NCBI GenBank assembly: GCA_001600415.1
Contig: BCJX01000001.1
Location: forward strand, 2,737,532 to 2,801,531
DNA length: 64,000 nucleotides
Source: Pascua guehoae
Taxonomy: Eukaryota; Basidiomycota; Tremellomycetes; Trichosporonales; Trichosporonaceae
Direction: 5' to 3'
Shown: positions 53,617-64,000 of the stretch, piece by piece
Position numbering within the stretch: the first letter of the stretch is position 1
Layout of the letters: the number at the start of each line of letters is the position of its first letter
The notes under the pieces: model-generated
Seen by the model: only the letters and a program-made list of their open reading frames with translations
Databases searched by the model: none
Told to the model about the DNA's origin: nothing
Translations under genes and position numbers: made by a program

Positions 53617-55400
53617 ATGACAGTACCCGACCCTTTCAACGTTCTCCTCCTCGGCGCTGGCCAGGTTAACTTCGGTGAGGACAGCACAGATAGACACCGC
53701 AACAGCTGGCTAACATCCATCTTCAGGGACGAGTGAAGGTCCTTGGTGTCATGTAAGTGGACTCCAAAGCTGTGGTTGCTCTAATTGATATCATAGACCA
53801 CGCGTCTCGAAAAGTGAGCACACCATGTGTGACCCCGGTCTAGCAGAAACATGACTGATGCTCAGGAAACTGGGGGATCGTCTCAATGTTGTCGGCCTAG
53901 TTGACCCAGATCTCGCCCGTGCTGAAGATCAGCTAGGTATCAAACGTCAAGCCAGTGTCCCCGGATATGCCGCAACCAAGGTTTTCTCGAGCATCGAGGC
54001 AGCTGCAGCGGTGCTTACAGGAGAGTCCTCCCCAGCGTGAGTATACTCATTGGGCAGCGCTTCACCTGAACGACCAAGGGCAAGACGTCAACGCCCCGAG
54101 GCCGTGCCCAGTCTAGTATCTCCGCTCACCCAGACTAGACTCGTAATCTTTGGCATCCCTCCCTGCTTTCGCGGTTCGAGCCTACCCAACCGTGACGCCG
54201 AGCTCCAAGTCCAGCGGCACTTTCCATCGGCCTCCCTCTTTCTCGAAAAGCCCATCACCGATTCGACTGTAGAGGACGTAACCGGTGTCTGTGCGGCGCT
54301 CCGAGACGGAGGTGCCCGAACGTCCGTGGGCTACATGCTCCGATACTTGGAGGGTGAGTCACTGGAGTGTGGGACATAGGGACGCGAGCGAGGGCTTTGA
54401 CTGACAGAGACAAGCCACCAAGCGGATGAAGTGCGCACGCAACCTGTCTGGCGCCCATGTTTGCTTACGCACCAGAGACATTATCGCCCAGAACAACCTC
54501 ACAGTGACGGCCACGATCGCGACGTACCTCATGGCGTACGAATTTGCAGGCACAAACGACCGTGTGGCGTACTTCGACCTCCGCCAAGAGCCGGGGCGTA
54601 AGTGCATTCGATGACCTAGCTGCGTTCTGCCTTCCCCATCCCGCACTACCCTCTCACCGATCTGCTAATCGCAGCCATTGTCTCACAAGCAACCCATATC
54701 GTCGACTTGTGCCGCTATCTAGCCGGATCGCCGGCAGACCTCGACAGTGTCATGGCACACACTCTGTCTGTCTCTGAGACTCCAGGCAAGCTGTCCCGGT
54801 GTACGTTCGAGTCTACAATACCCGACGACCACAGTATCCCACGCATCACCGATGCCATTTGGAAGTGGGAGAGTGGCGCAACTGCTACCCTTGTGCACGG
54901 TGTTTCTCTGCACGGTGCGTAAAGTTCATGGATACACGCTCGTGCATGAGTGACGCGTGTGTCTGACAACAAGATGGAGGGTACGATGTGGAAATCGTTG
55001 TCCTCGCCGATGGGTGGAAGCTCAAGCTTGTGGACCCGTACGGCACGCCAAAGCTGTACGTTCGCCGCCCAGGGATCGAGCTTGAAGGTGAGGATGAACC
55101 TGTATTCTGAGCCGTGTGGGGCGCCGTGAAGAAGTTGCTGACTGTTACCCAAGAGGAGACTATCTTTACTGCCGATGACCCATTCTACTCCGAGCTATCA
55201 ACGATTATCGATGTCATTGAGGGAACCGCCGAAGAAGGGGCAATCCTGTGCTCGTACGACGATGCGATTGCCACGTATCAGCTCGTGCGTGGCGTCTGCA
55301 AGCCATCCCCGGTGGATCATTTGCTGACACTCAGACTTGTGCTATTCGCGAGGCTGGGGAGATGTCTGCCTCAAAGCGCAAGGCAAAGACTGGTACTTGA
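53617..55400 (+). CDS. Gfo/Idh/MocA-family NAD(P)-dependent oxidoreductase
   Basis: Eleven exons (53617-53674, 53727-53752, 53797-53813, 53866-54036, 54139-54353, 54415-54430, 54476-54597, 54675-54914, 54974-55087, 55154-55284, 55335-55400) join in phase to 391 aa. Two are micro-exons of 16-17 nt. The Rossmann start is FNVLLLGAGQVNFGTSEG, then LEKKLGDRLNVVGLVDPD, FGIPPCFRGSSLPNRDAELQ, and the family's EKP motif (LFLEKPITD). The C-terminal sheet domain shows ATHIVDLCRYLAG, VVLADGWKLKLVDPYG and DDPFYSELSTIIDVIEG. Such enzymes oxidise or reduce sugars, inositols or biliverdin-like compounds; the substrate is unknown. Cytosolic. Exon 5 uses the second AG of CCCAGACTAG, because the first would break the frame. 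It sits 367 bp upstream of, and parallel to, the hydroxyacid dehydrogenase. Confidence 0.88.
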
Positions 55401-55767
55401 GCTCATACTGTATGTGGTGGATTGTAGAACTGGTCGCAGGCATCGTCAATGGCAGCCACTTTAGGCTCATGTGTCTCCTAGCGCCCGGCAACCACGCCGT
55501 ATGTCGCAGGCAGCGCGTAGTACCCTTCTAGGTGCACCCTGTAGCAGCGTCACAAACAGCATGCATGGCTCCATAACATGGCGTGAGGAAGAGCACGTGG
55601 ACAATGGCAACTTCCTTGTATATCCGTCACCCCTTCCCGGCCCCACCGGACCGACGGGCCGAATGTCCGGTCCCATATAACCCCCTCCCCGTCCGCATGG
55701 TACTCTTCTTCCCCACCTCTTGCACCTATCTGCTATCCTGTTCCCTACCAACAGTAATCCAGCAACC
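55401..55767. other. intergenic region
   Basis: A CATATAA element at about 55674-55680 may serve the downstream gene. Nothing else recognised. Confidence 0.45.
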
Positions 55768-57291
55768 ATGACTGCCTCTGCTCGTCCCCAAGTTCTCGTC
55801 GTCGGTGGTAAGCTTCGGGACACATGTCCTACGTTGCGACATGTTCAGCTGATCCCACCAGGCAAGGTCGTTTACGCCCGTGACGCTTTCTTCGACAAGG
55901 TTGGCAAGATTGCCGACATTATCGTGAGTTGTCGCCCGTTGATGTGCATCTGCACATGCTATCCTTGATTGACCCGCGCGACTGACGCATCCACAGGAGA
56001 CCAACGCTGCTCCCGCCGACATTCCTGCGTTCATCAAGGAGAACTGCCCGAACGTCAAGGCCATCTACCACATGTGGACTCCTGGTGTTCTCGGCGATGA
56101 CTTCTTCTCGGCATTGCCCAAGTCGTGCAAGGCTATGGCTCACTGTATGTCGCGTTTCCCTTTTTTTTCCGCTCGCTATGATACAAGAGCTGACTTGGGC
56201 AGTTGGTGCCGGATACGACGAGGTCGATGTGCGCTCGGCCGCCAAGTACGGCATTGCGGTGTCGCACACTCCCGGCGCGGTTGACGACGCCACGGCCACG
56301 ACGGCGTGCTACCTCATTCTCGGTGCCTGCAGGCAGTTCTCGAAGGCCGAGAAGAGCCTGCGTGACGGTGAGTCGACCGCGTTGCTTGATGGCTCGGCAC
56401 AGCACGTCCCCAAGGTCCCTTCCCCTGCATATCCGCAAGCTAACTGGAATAGGCAACTGGAAGAAGGGCCTGCCTCTGGCTCACAACCCCGAAAAGCTTG
56501 TCCTTGGTATCGTCGGCCTGGGTGGCATCGGCAAGGTCGTCGCCCGCCGCATGGCCGGTTGGGACATGAAGATCATCTACCACAACCGCAAGCCCTCGGC
56601 CGATGCCGAGTCGTCGTGGGAGTACAAGTCTTCGCTTGACGAGCTGCTGGCCGAGGCTGACGTTGTCAGCGTCCACGCTCCTGTGAGTATAACTACCTTG
56701 TCCAGGCATCGGCAGTATTGGGCCCAGTTGTGCTGACAGAGACCAGCTGAACGCCAACACGGCCAACATGTTTAGCAAGGACCAGTTTGCCAAGATGAAG
56801 AAGGGATCCGTGTTTGTCAACACTGGCCGGTGAGTGCTGTCGGGCTCAGGGACCAACGAGTACGAGTACACATGAACAATGCCTAACACCCACACAGTGG
56901 CGGTCTCGTTGACGAAGCTGCTCTCGTCGAGGCCCTCGACTCTGGACACCTCTACGGCGCCGGCCTCGACGTGTTCGCCGAAGAGCCCAAGGTCAACCCC
57001 GAGTTTATCCGCATGAACAACGTTACCCTCCTGCCACACATGGGCACTGAGTGAGTAATTGGTCGCAGGCCGAGGCGACAACGGAAACCCTTGCGGTGTA
57101 TTTGCGTCACCTGGTTCGGTTGCTGACTACACCAGGACCGAGGAGTCCCGCGACCAGATGGGCCAGATTGTCATCAACAACATCCTCGACGCGCTCGCGG
57201 ACAAGCCCCTCCGCACGCTCGTAAGTCCACACTAGACACCCAGGTGCTCGAGCTGACACTTTCTCCGCAGGTTCCCGAGCAGCGGTCGTAA
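55768..57291 (+). CDS. D-2-hydroxyacid dehydrogenase (glyoxylate/hydroxypyruvate reductase type)
   Basis: Nine exons (55768-55807, 55862-55923, 55997-56144, 56203-56367, 56453-56682, 56747-56829, 56898-57050, 57136-57220, 57271-57291) join in phase to 328 aa. The nucleotide-binding motif is LGIVGLGGIGKVVARRMAGWDMKIIYHNR, with Asn-Arg after the second strand suggesting NADP rather than NAD. The catalytic Arg is in VNTGRGGLVDEAAL, Glu in DVFAEEPKVNPE, and His in LLPHMGTETEE. HFGAGYDEVDV precedes the Rossmann part. Length fits the family. The enzyme reduces a 2-keto acid such as glyoxylate or hydroxypyruvate, or the reverse; which cannot be said. No targeting signal is obvious. Confidence 0.94.
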
Positions 57292-58706
57292 AGTACCTAT
57301 AGACTGTTGAGGCCTTCCCGTCATTCGCGGCCGCGGATGTGACCTGCAGCGCGCTGGGAGGCGTGTGTACCAGACCTTGATTATCTTCTTGATCTATGTG
57401 GCTGATTTTGTACATGTGTGCAATGTAACGCATGAGTAGTGAATTTCAGGCCACGGTTTCGCCCAGTACTCATGGTAGATTCTCCACTTCGTTACGAGAT
57501 AGTGCCCATGTGTGTGTGTGTGTGTGTCTCTCTCTCTTCAGATCGACGTCATATGTAACCGAACCGTTTCACGGGAGTTGGACGTCACAGGAGTACAAAA
57601 TGTCTGATCTACTGCTATGAGTTCGGCTGCATCGGTCATTGGAATCAACCACAGGGGAGCTGAGTATAATTGCCAGTATGAGGTTCGGTGGTGCAGAGGC
57701 GTGCAAACAGCGGAAGCACAGCATTAGCCCCTGCCCGCAACGAAGATATGGTACAGGTTATGTCATTTTATCCCGGGGCAACAGAATTGTAAGGCTACAC
57801 CCTCGGAGGCTACACCATTGGAGAAGAGGAGATATAGGACCTGGAAACACGAGACGGCAAGTTGGACGCGCATGAAGGGCGGAAAGATCTGGACTGGGCG
57901 TCAGAAGTCAGTGGTCTATTGCAAGTTGTATTCCTGGCGAAACACGACCACTACCACTATCCTGCCACTGCGACGGCCGGTGACAGGTCCAGACCTGCGC
58001 AGCAGCCTATATTAAGCATCTATGCTTGTTGGCGGACGGCACAGCCATAAATATGTAGTTCCCCTGGTCGTTGCAAGTTGCAACCCCCAGAGTTGAAACC
58101 TCGAAGGGGGAGTAGCCAGGAGTCTGGCGTTTCATCTTTTTCTGGCCGCCTTTTCGACGCATGTCGTTTTACCCCCTTGTGAGGCGGCGGGACGGCGTCA
58201 ACTCTTGGCAAGCCGCGGGCCAGCCCAAATATAGCACTACCGCTTTGCCAAGGACGTAATATGTAGATCCGCTGTTACTTACCTACCCATTGGAGCTACT
58301 CCGCGTCAATGCCGAAGGGCTGCGCAAGGGGTCACATGGGGTGGCAGTTTGGTTTGTGGTTCTGAAGGGGCGGCTCCTTTGAACACCTTCCTGTTGGACT
58401 GACTACCCATATCTGCTCCACAACTCGTATCAAACACTCCTGCCCCATCTCCACCGTCATCTCCGTCCCTCCCGCCAACATCGTGCATGCTTCACTAACA
58501 TGGCATCCCCTTCATGCATTGCAAGTCCCCTCCCCCCCCTCTTGGAGAAACCGTAAGAGAGCGAGGAGAAGTCCACAATAATAGCAGGACATCTTCAATT
58601 CCAGGCCGCATCGAGGAGCAGTTGTGTGGATGGCAGCCAAAGATAACATCAACCCAAAGACCCTAGCGTATTGCACGACACCGAACGGCAGTTATGAGGA
58701 CTCACA

Positions 58707-58712
58707 TATAAA
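58707..58712 (+). promoter_or_regulatory. TATA box
   Basis: TATAAA in CACATATAAAAGAC. It suggests transcription starts near 58740, which makes 58740-59078 an unusually long leader. Confidence 0.45.
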
Positions 58713-58864
58713 AGACAGCGTCCTCCGCTAGAGACACTTCCATCTCAACATCACTTCGCCTCGCCCACAACTTCTCTCTCTGGCTGGTCCAGTCCCACAC
58801 TCGTACCCACGCAGCGCGCACACACATACATCCTACCTTGTCCGGCAACACTACTGCCACTACA

Positions 58865-59070
58865 TCGATCGCGCACTCGACCTCGCTCTTCAGCTCTCCC
58901 AATCTCGACCACGACGCTGCCTTCGCCCTCGCGCTTGAGATCCCCCTCGACTTCGACCTCGCCCTCTATCTTGGACTCGCACTCCCACTCGACCTTACCC
59001 TTCAACTTGCCCTCGACCTTGATCTCGCCCTAGACCACGTCATCGCCCTACACCTCGATCTCGACACGAT
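58865..59070. repeat. degenerate CTCGAC-like hexanucleotide repeat
   Basis: Pyrimidine-rich repeats of CTCGACCT/CTCGCCCT type. Because the unit contains no stop codon, the coding frame of the downstream gene stays open through it, but without an ATG. Confidence 0.7.
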
Positions 59071-59078
59071 CCCCCAAA

Positions 59079-60466
59079 ATGTCAAGTACTACGCCCTTCT
59101 TGCCCTCCTGGCCACCTCGGCCATCGCCACGCCCATCCCCTCTGGCGACGCGGGTGTTTCCGCCGACACCGGCGCTACCGCTAGCGCCGGTGGTGCAAGC
59201 GCTATTACCGCTGCCGGTGCTACAACCTCTGCTAGTACTTCTGGTACTGGCGCCGGCAGCGCTGGTTCCAGCGCTGGAGGCGGCAGCGACGCACCCGACT
59301 CCCCTGCGGGCGACGCCGCAACCTCCGGCAGCGCCGTAGCTGGAGGCTCGGACGCAGCAGCTCCCTCGGGTGACACTTCAGCCTCGGAGAGCGACTCGAA
59401 GAGTTCGTCTTCCAAGGGCTCGTCCAAGGACCACAAGAAGCACAAGGGCCACAAGGGCCACCACAAGCACAAGGGTCACCATCACAAGGGCGGCAAGGGC
59501 AAGGAAGGCAAGGACAAGGGCGGCAAGAGCAAGGACAAGGGCGGCGAGGGCAAGGACAAGGACGAGGGCGGCATGGACAAGGACAAGGGCGACAAAACGG
59601 ACGAGACCGACGCACCCTCCGCCGCGGGCGGGGCCGCTAGTGCTGGTGGCGCTGGCGCCACTGGTGAACCTGGCGCCACTGGTGCCGATGCCACTGCATC
59701 CGCGGCAGGTGGATCTCCCGCTGCTTCCGACGCAGCTTCACCCACGGGCGATGCTGGTTCTCCTCCCGCAAAGAGGAGGTCGTTCGCCGCGCGCGGGTGT
59801 GATGGCAAGAAGGGCGACAAGAAGGGCAAGAAGAAGGGCAAGAAGAAGGGCGGCAAGAAGGGCGGCAAGAAGGGCGGCAAGGGCGGCGACGGATCGAGTT
59901 CGTCGGCGGATGGCGCTTCGAGCACTGGGGACTCTGGCTCTATCGGCGGCCAGTTTGCCGCTGCTGTCCCTAGTGGCTCGGGCGATTCCGACTCTGGCGC
60001 ATCGCCGTCTGGAGACTCGGCTTCGGGCGCGTCTTCGGGTTCCGCCGCCTCGCCTACGGCGTCTGGATCGTCGGATGGCGGTGATGGGGGTGATGGTGGC
60101 GATGGCGGCTCGGGCGGCGGCAACACCATCACGGGCAAGGCGACCTTCTACAACCTCGACGACTCGAGTCAAAACGACGGCCAACCCGCTGGAGCAGTCG
60201 CGTGTAGCGACCAAAAGTACATGGACAACGACCTGATTGTCGCCCTTGGCCCGTCCCACTACGGCAACGGCGAGCTGTGCGGCAAAAAAGTCAAGATCAC
60301 CGACCAGAAGACCAAGACGACAAAGGAGGGCACCATTGTCGACGAGTGCTCGAGCTGCAAAGACGCCAATGCCGACAATATCGATCTCTCGCCAGCGCTC
60401 TGGAAGTCGCTCCATGGTGACGACACGTCTGACGGTGAGTTTGACATTACCTGGACCGTCGAGTAG
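59079..60466 (+). CDS. secreted Lys/Gly/His-rich protein with C-terminal double-psi beta-barrel; start frame disrupted
   Basis: The main frame (462 codons from 59081) encodes a signal peptide (VKYYALLALLATSAIA), a Ser/Ala/Gly/Thr stretch, a His/Lys/Gly block, a Lys/Asp/Gly block, a Lys/Gly block, another Ser/Gly linker, and a final domain of about 110 residues beginning TGKATFYNLDD and including DECSSCKDANADNIDLSPALW. This last domain is the RlpA-like double-psi beta-barrel seen in expansin-like and barwin-like secreted proteins; the DECSSC..DLSPALW run is characteristic. The problem is the start: the only sensible ATG (59079) is in another frame, its G being the first base of the GTC codon of the signal peptide. 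One extra base after ATG would join them. No in-frame ATG exists back to a TAA at 58709. This may be a real lesion, a sequencing error, or non-AUG initiation. Confidence 0.75.
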
Positions 60467-60814
60467 ACTGGCTGTTGGGCTCCTGGAGAGCATACTGCCC
60501 GGTGGCCTTGTGGATGGACCATAGATCTGCCAACTGGTTTGGCTTGTTGTAGAGCGTTGTGTTGGGCCGACTGGTTCGGCGGGACATAGAACATAGAGTG
60601 GGGCTGACTGGCTCGGCCGCATCCAAGTGCTGAGTGTTCGAGACATGCATAAGTGTTCTTTTGTTTATGGAAGTAATTTGGTGTGTGTAGGGGGAAGGCT
60701 TGTTCTTTCGCTCTAGAGAGTCTTCTACTGTAGATGAGGCTGGATGAATTCTATGCTCTAATGAGCCGCTGGACAATAGGGCGGACAAGAGATCATCGAG
60801 TGTCCTTGAGTGTC
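60467..60814. other. convergent 3' intergenic region
   Basis: Between two genes ending towards each other; nothing recognised. Confidence 0.5.
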
Positions 60815-63800
60815 CTACTTGTAAAGCGGCCTGATGCGCACGAGATACGTCATACCAAACGCCAGGGCGACATTCGAAATGATAAAGAGGAGGGAAAGGC
60901 CCCAGTCACGCCAGCGCTCGCCGTACTTGAAGCCTTGACCCTCGATATAGTCCTGCCCGCTGGAGAATTGGCAGTATCCACAGTTGGACGTGTCGTCAGG
61001 GTTGGCGAGGTATCCTGCGGCAGTGGCCATAAACGACGCTGCGTCTGGTGGTGTGAGAGGCCATCTCTAGCGGGTGTTTGGAAACTCACATGTAGCACAC
61101 GTCTCGCCGTCTGGGATATCGAAGCGCACGAGCTCGGAAGCCTTGCAAGTGACTTTGAGGGGCGAGACGGCCCCAGAAATCCACGCCGAGAAGTAGTAGC
61201 TGTGAGTCAGCATGGCTGAGATGTACGATAGGGTAGACGCACCGAAGGGGGTCAATCCAACCGAAAAAGTACCGGAACGGCGACGGAACGAGATAATGAC
61301 TGAAGAAGGCGTTTGAGAGTCCACAGTATACGTTCCAGAAGAAGCTCAAAATGTAGGAAATGCTGAATGCGTTTGGGCACACGGACCCCAGGAGCTGGAG
61401 CGTGAGTTTTCTGCCAATGTGGTCTGGGCTGGTGGGACTGGGAACTCACCACTCCACAGGTTGAGACAAAGAAGCCCCAGCCAATCCAGTTCAAGCTGCG
61501 AGGTCAGTGTGGCAGGTTGAGGGGGACGTACAAGACGAGACCGCCGGCCTCCGGGGACGAGTCGAAGCCAATAGTCCAAAAGTAGCACAAGAAAGTGGCG
61601 ATACACGAAAGGATGGTTGCGGGTAGTTCAACGATGAGGATTGAAGTCAGGAGTGCTTTCCATCCGTAGATGCCGTTGCGCTCTCGTGCGATGAAGAGGT
61701 CAAACTGCTCCTGGTAGAAGAGTGCGACGTCAATCATCATTGGCGGCGCAGCCTGTGCGATGACAATCTGCGAGAGAGATAGCGCCTGAATACCGACTGC
61801 CGATGGTGTGAGTTTGTAAAAGTCTGCGAGTCAGCATAAATCACCGCCAGGGACGTACAGAAGCCAACAAACAGCCCAAAGAAGATGGCTGACGCGAAAC
61901 GGCTGACGAGGTACGATCCGTTCCGCCACTGCCAACGGAAGTGGCGCCTGAGGAGCTCTCGGCACTGTTCAATATAGGGAGCTGCGAAGACACTGGCGTC
62001 GTCGGGGCTGATTCCTGCAGATTGTCCGGTCGCGGTAATTGCGTCAATGTCGTTCAGAATCCCCTGCGCCTCTCTCGACTCGTTCCACAGCGCAGGCCAG
62101 TCGATCTTGGAGCCACCGACAGGTGCAACAGTTGCGAGGATGTGTTCGGCGGGGTTGGCTTCCGGTGGGCAGGGAGCCCCGAGGCGGTTGAAGTAGTCGC
62201 ATACAGCCGCTGCTCTCTGGCCAGTCTCACCGGCATAAACCGTCTTGCCGCCGGGGGCGAGCAGGACGACAGAGTCGAACATTTCAAAGAGGTCACCCGA
62301 CGGCTGGTGGATTGTGCAGAGGACCGAAAGACCAGCGGCTTGTGCAATCTTGCGGAGGAACGTAACAATCTCGAAAGCTGCCTGGGAATCGAGACCAGAA
62401 GTGGGCTCGTCGAGAAAGAGGAGGGATTCGGGACGCGCAGCGAGCTCGACGCCGATCGTCACACGCTTGCGCTCTTCGATACCCAGCCCACCAATGTCGG
62501 CGTTACCAATAAGCGCATCCTGAATGGGACCCAGTTCGAGCAGTTCAATGACTTCGTCGACGTATGCGAGCTTTTCTTCGCGCGAAAAGCTTGCATCCTG
62601 GCGAAGAAGAGCCGAGAACTCGAGGCATTCACGCACAGTCGCGTATGGGTCGTGAAGGTCGGCCTGCATGCAGAAGCCCGCACGGCGTCCAAACGTAGAG
62701 TCGAGGGGGGCACCACCAATAGAGAACGACCCCTCGATGATGCCGCTGGTCTTGCGCTGCGAGATGACATCCAGAAGTGTGGTCTTGCCGGCACCCGACG
62801 CGCCCATCAGTGCGGTAAGCTCTCCGGGTTTGACTTTGCCGCTGACGTTGTCGAGCAGTTTCTTGTCCCCGCCAGGAACCTTGACTGTGTAAGACACGTT
62901 CTTGAATGTGAAGACCGAGCCGGTGGGTGCTCCTTGCTCCACTCGAGTACTGTGCCGCGTAGTGTTGACGCGCACGAGCTCGTTCTCGGCCTCTACGTGC
63001 GATTGGTAGAGCTGCAGTTCGTTCGAAGTGTCCTTCTCGTTCACGACCGGGGAAGTCGGTTTGGCACCGCGTTTAAAGATCTTGCTCGCAGATGACCCCG
63101 CGTCCGTGACGAGTAGCGAGCTTCCCCAGATGACCAAGATGGCGTACAAGACGTACATGGCCCAGATAATGCCGACGTCGCGCCAAATGTTGCCTGCGTA
63201 AAGCTTGTATTTTGTCGCAAGGTAGTCAGCGCCGGAAACGCTGCGCGAGCCCATCCCGGCGCCTGTGATGGAACATGACTGGTACGCCGCGTCGGCGTAT
63301 CCTGGGCCAGTCGGTACCATATCCATGTCGCCGCAGACAAGTGTTCGCACTCGGAATTCATTGGCGAGCAATGCCTCAAGCGCGTACGCCGTTGGCGACG
63401 CGCGGCCGAGCCATGAGATCCAACGCAGCTGGTACGGTAACGGGAGAATGTACCCCGCGGTCGTGAGAACGACGGCGAGGGCCAGGCCACCGTAGCGAAC
63501 AGCGACGGAGATGTTGGGAGACCAAGAGCCGATGGCGCGGTACATGTTGCTGATCGCCATGTACAGCGTAAAAGTCACAAACCAGAAAGTGAAGAAGTAG
63601 CGAGCGCCCGCGTTGAGGCCGACGAGGAAATAGTAGATTGCCGAGAAGATGAGCGTCTGGAAAGCGTACAGTGGCACATCGACGATCATTTGAGCGATTG
63701 TGACGGCGCCAGGGTGGTAGAAACCGAGTTTGCGGTGCTTGATCTGCAAGGGACGAGAGTGGACGGTAGCCGCCACTTCGCCAAAGCCAAAGATGACAAA

Positions 63801-64000
63801 GTATAGGATCGTGAAAAAGATGGCGCCGGCCGTGGTGAATGCGCCAGCGGCATTGTCCGGGGGCTTGTACGCCATTGCGCCAATGCAGGTGGCGTTGAGG
63901 ACGTTTGACAGCACGCGCACAAAAAATGTTGCCTTGTCTGCAATGGTCAAGCGGGTCTGGCGTACGCAGAGCGCGGCGACCTGTTGGAAGAAGTTGCGCT
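60815..64000 (-). CDS. PDR-type (ABCG) ABC transporter, 3' part; runs off right edge
   Basis: Minus strand, 5' end beyond the window. Six exons are visible (61859 to beyond 64000, 61532-61823, 61450-61495, 61243-61394, 61090-61199, 60815-61038) and join in phase. The visible part begins inside the first membrane domain (GFYHPGAVTIAQMIVDVPLYAFQ), then has NBD2 with Walker A GASGAGKTTLLD, signature LGIEERKRVTIGVELAARP and Walker B LLFLDEPTSGLDS, followed by the second membrane domain and a cysteine-bearing extracellular loop (NCGYCQFSSGQDYI) before the last span. Domain order NBD-TMD-NBD-TMD is that of fungal pleiotropic drug resistance exporters in the plasma membrane. No disabling change is seen in this part. 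The substrate is unknown. Confidence 0.95.

Larger units (their letters stand above)
57292..59078. other. long intergenic region with 5' leader repeat
   Basis: Mostly featureless for 1.4 kb, with a (GT)n/(CT)n stretch at about 57508-57538. The last 240 bp (58838-59078) are a degenerate CTCGAC-type hexanucleotide repeat, probably the 5' leader of the next gene. Confidence 0.5.

Noticed and set aside
59738..60646. 302-aa minus-strand frame
   Set aside because: Antisense to the Gly/Ser/Lys-rich secreted protein; Arg-rich mirror of its repeats.

Overview
The window reads as nuclear DNA from a GC-rich, intron-dense basidiomycete yeast, most likely a relative of the Trichosporonales (Cutaneotrichosporon/Trichosporon/Vanrija type). 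Evidence: almost every gene is split by short GT..AG introns (about 35-60 nt) with CTAAC/CTGAC-like branch sites; the protein families are typically fungal (PDR-type ABC transporter, Fungal_trans regulators, Dal5-like MFS carriers, YAT amino-acid permease, pirin, NmrA-like protein); and all three tRNA genes carry introns just 3' of the anticodon. The genus is an inference from style, not from a marker gene. No rRNA, CRISPR, complete transposon or virus was seen. Exon joins were checked by hand for phase; most add up to whole codons.

Layout. 2.4-4.5 kb: a signal-peptide, single-span membrane protein. 4.9-16.7 kb: a likely dicarboxylate (tartrate/D-malate type) module made of a Fungal_trans regulator without a visible zinc cluster, a tartrate/D-malate dehydrogenase-like enzyme divergent from an anion/cation-symporter MFS carrier, a second intact MFS carrier, and a third MFS gene that lost the exons for its second half. 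Short palindromic CGG/CCG sites cluster in two of its intergenic regions. 17.1-25 kb: tRNA-Ala(AGC), three small secreted or surface-type proteins (one with an M15-like peptidase motif), tRNA-iMet(CAT) and tRNA-His(GTG). 25-31 kb: pirin, an NmrA-like protein, a purine-rich repeat and a 7-TM orphan. 32.8-41 kb: a C2H2 regulator next to a PHBH-type FAD monooxygenase, then threonine aldolase and a hot-dog thioesterase on the minus strand.

41.5-53 kb: an F-box-like orphan, a YAT amino-acid permease, an amidase and, divergent from the amidase, an intronless gene for a proteobacterial-type diaminopimelate decarboxylase (lysA). Fungi normally make lysine by the alpha-aminoadipate route and have no use for this enzyme in synthesis, so this is the strongest horizontal-transfer candidate. 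Together with its neighbours it suggests salvage of bacterial diaminopimelate. A 7-TM receptor-like gene follows. 53.6-64 kb: a Gfo/Idh/MocA oxidoreductase, a D-2-hydroxyacid dehydrogenase, a secreted Lys/Gly/His-rich protein with a double-psi beta-barrel domain and an apparent one-base lesion at its start codon, and the 3' part of a PDR/ABCG transporter that runs off the right edge.
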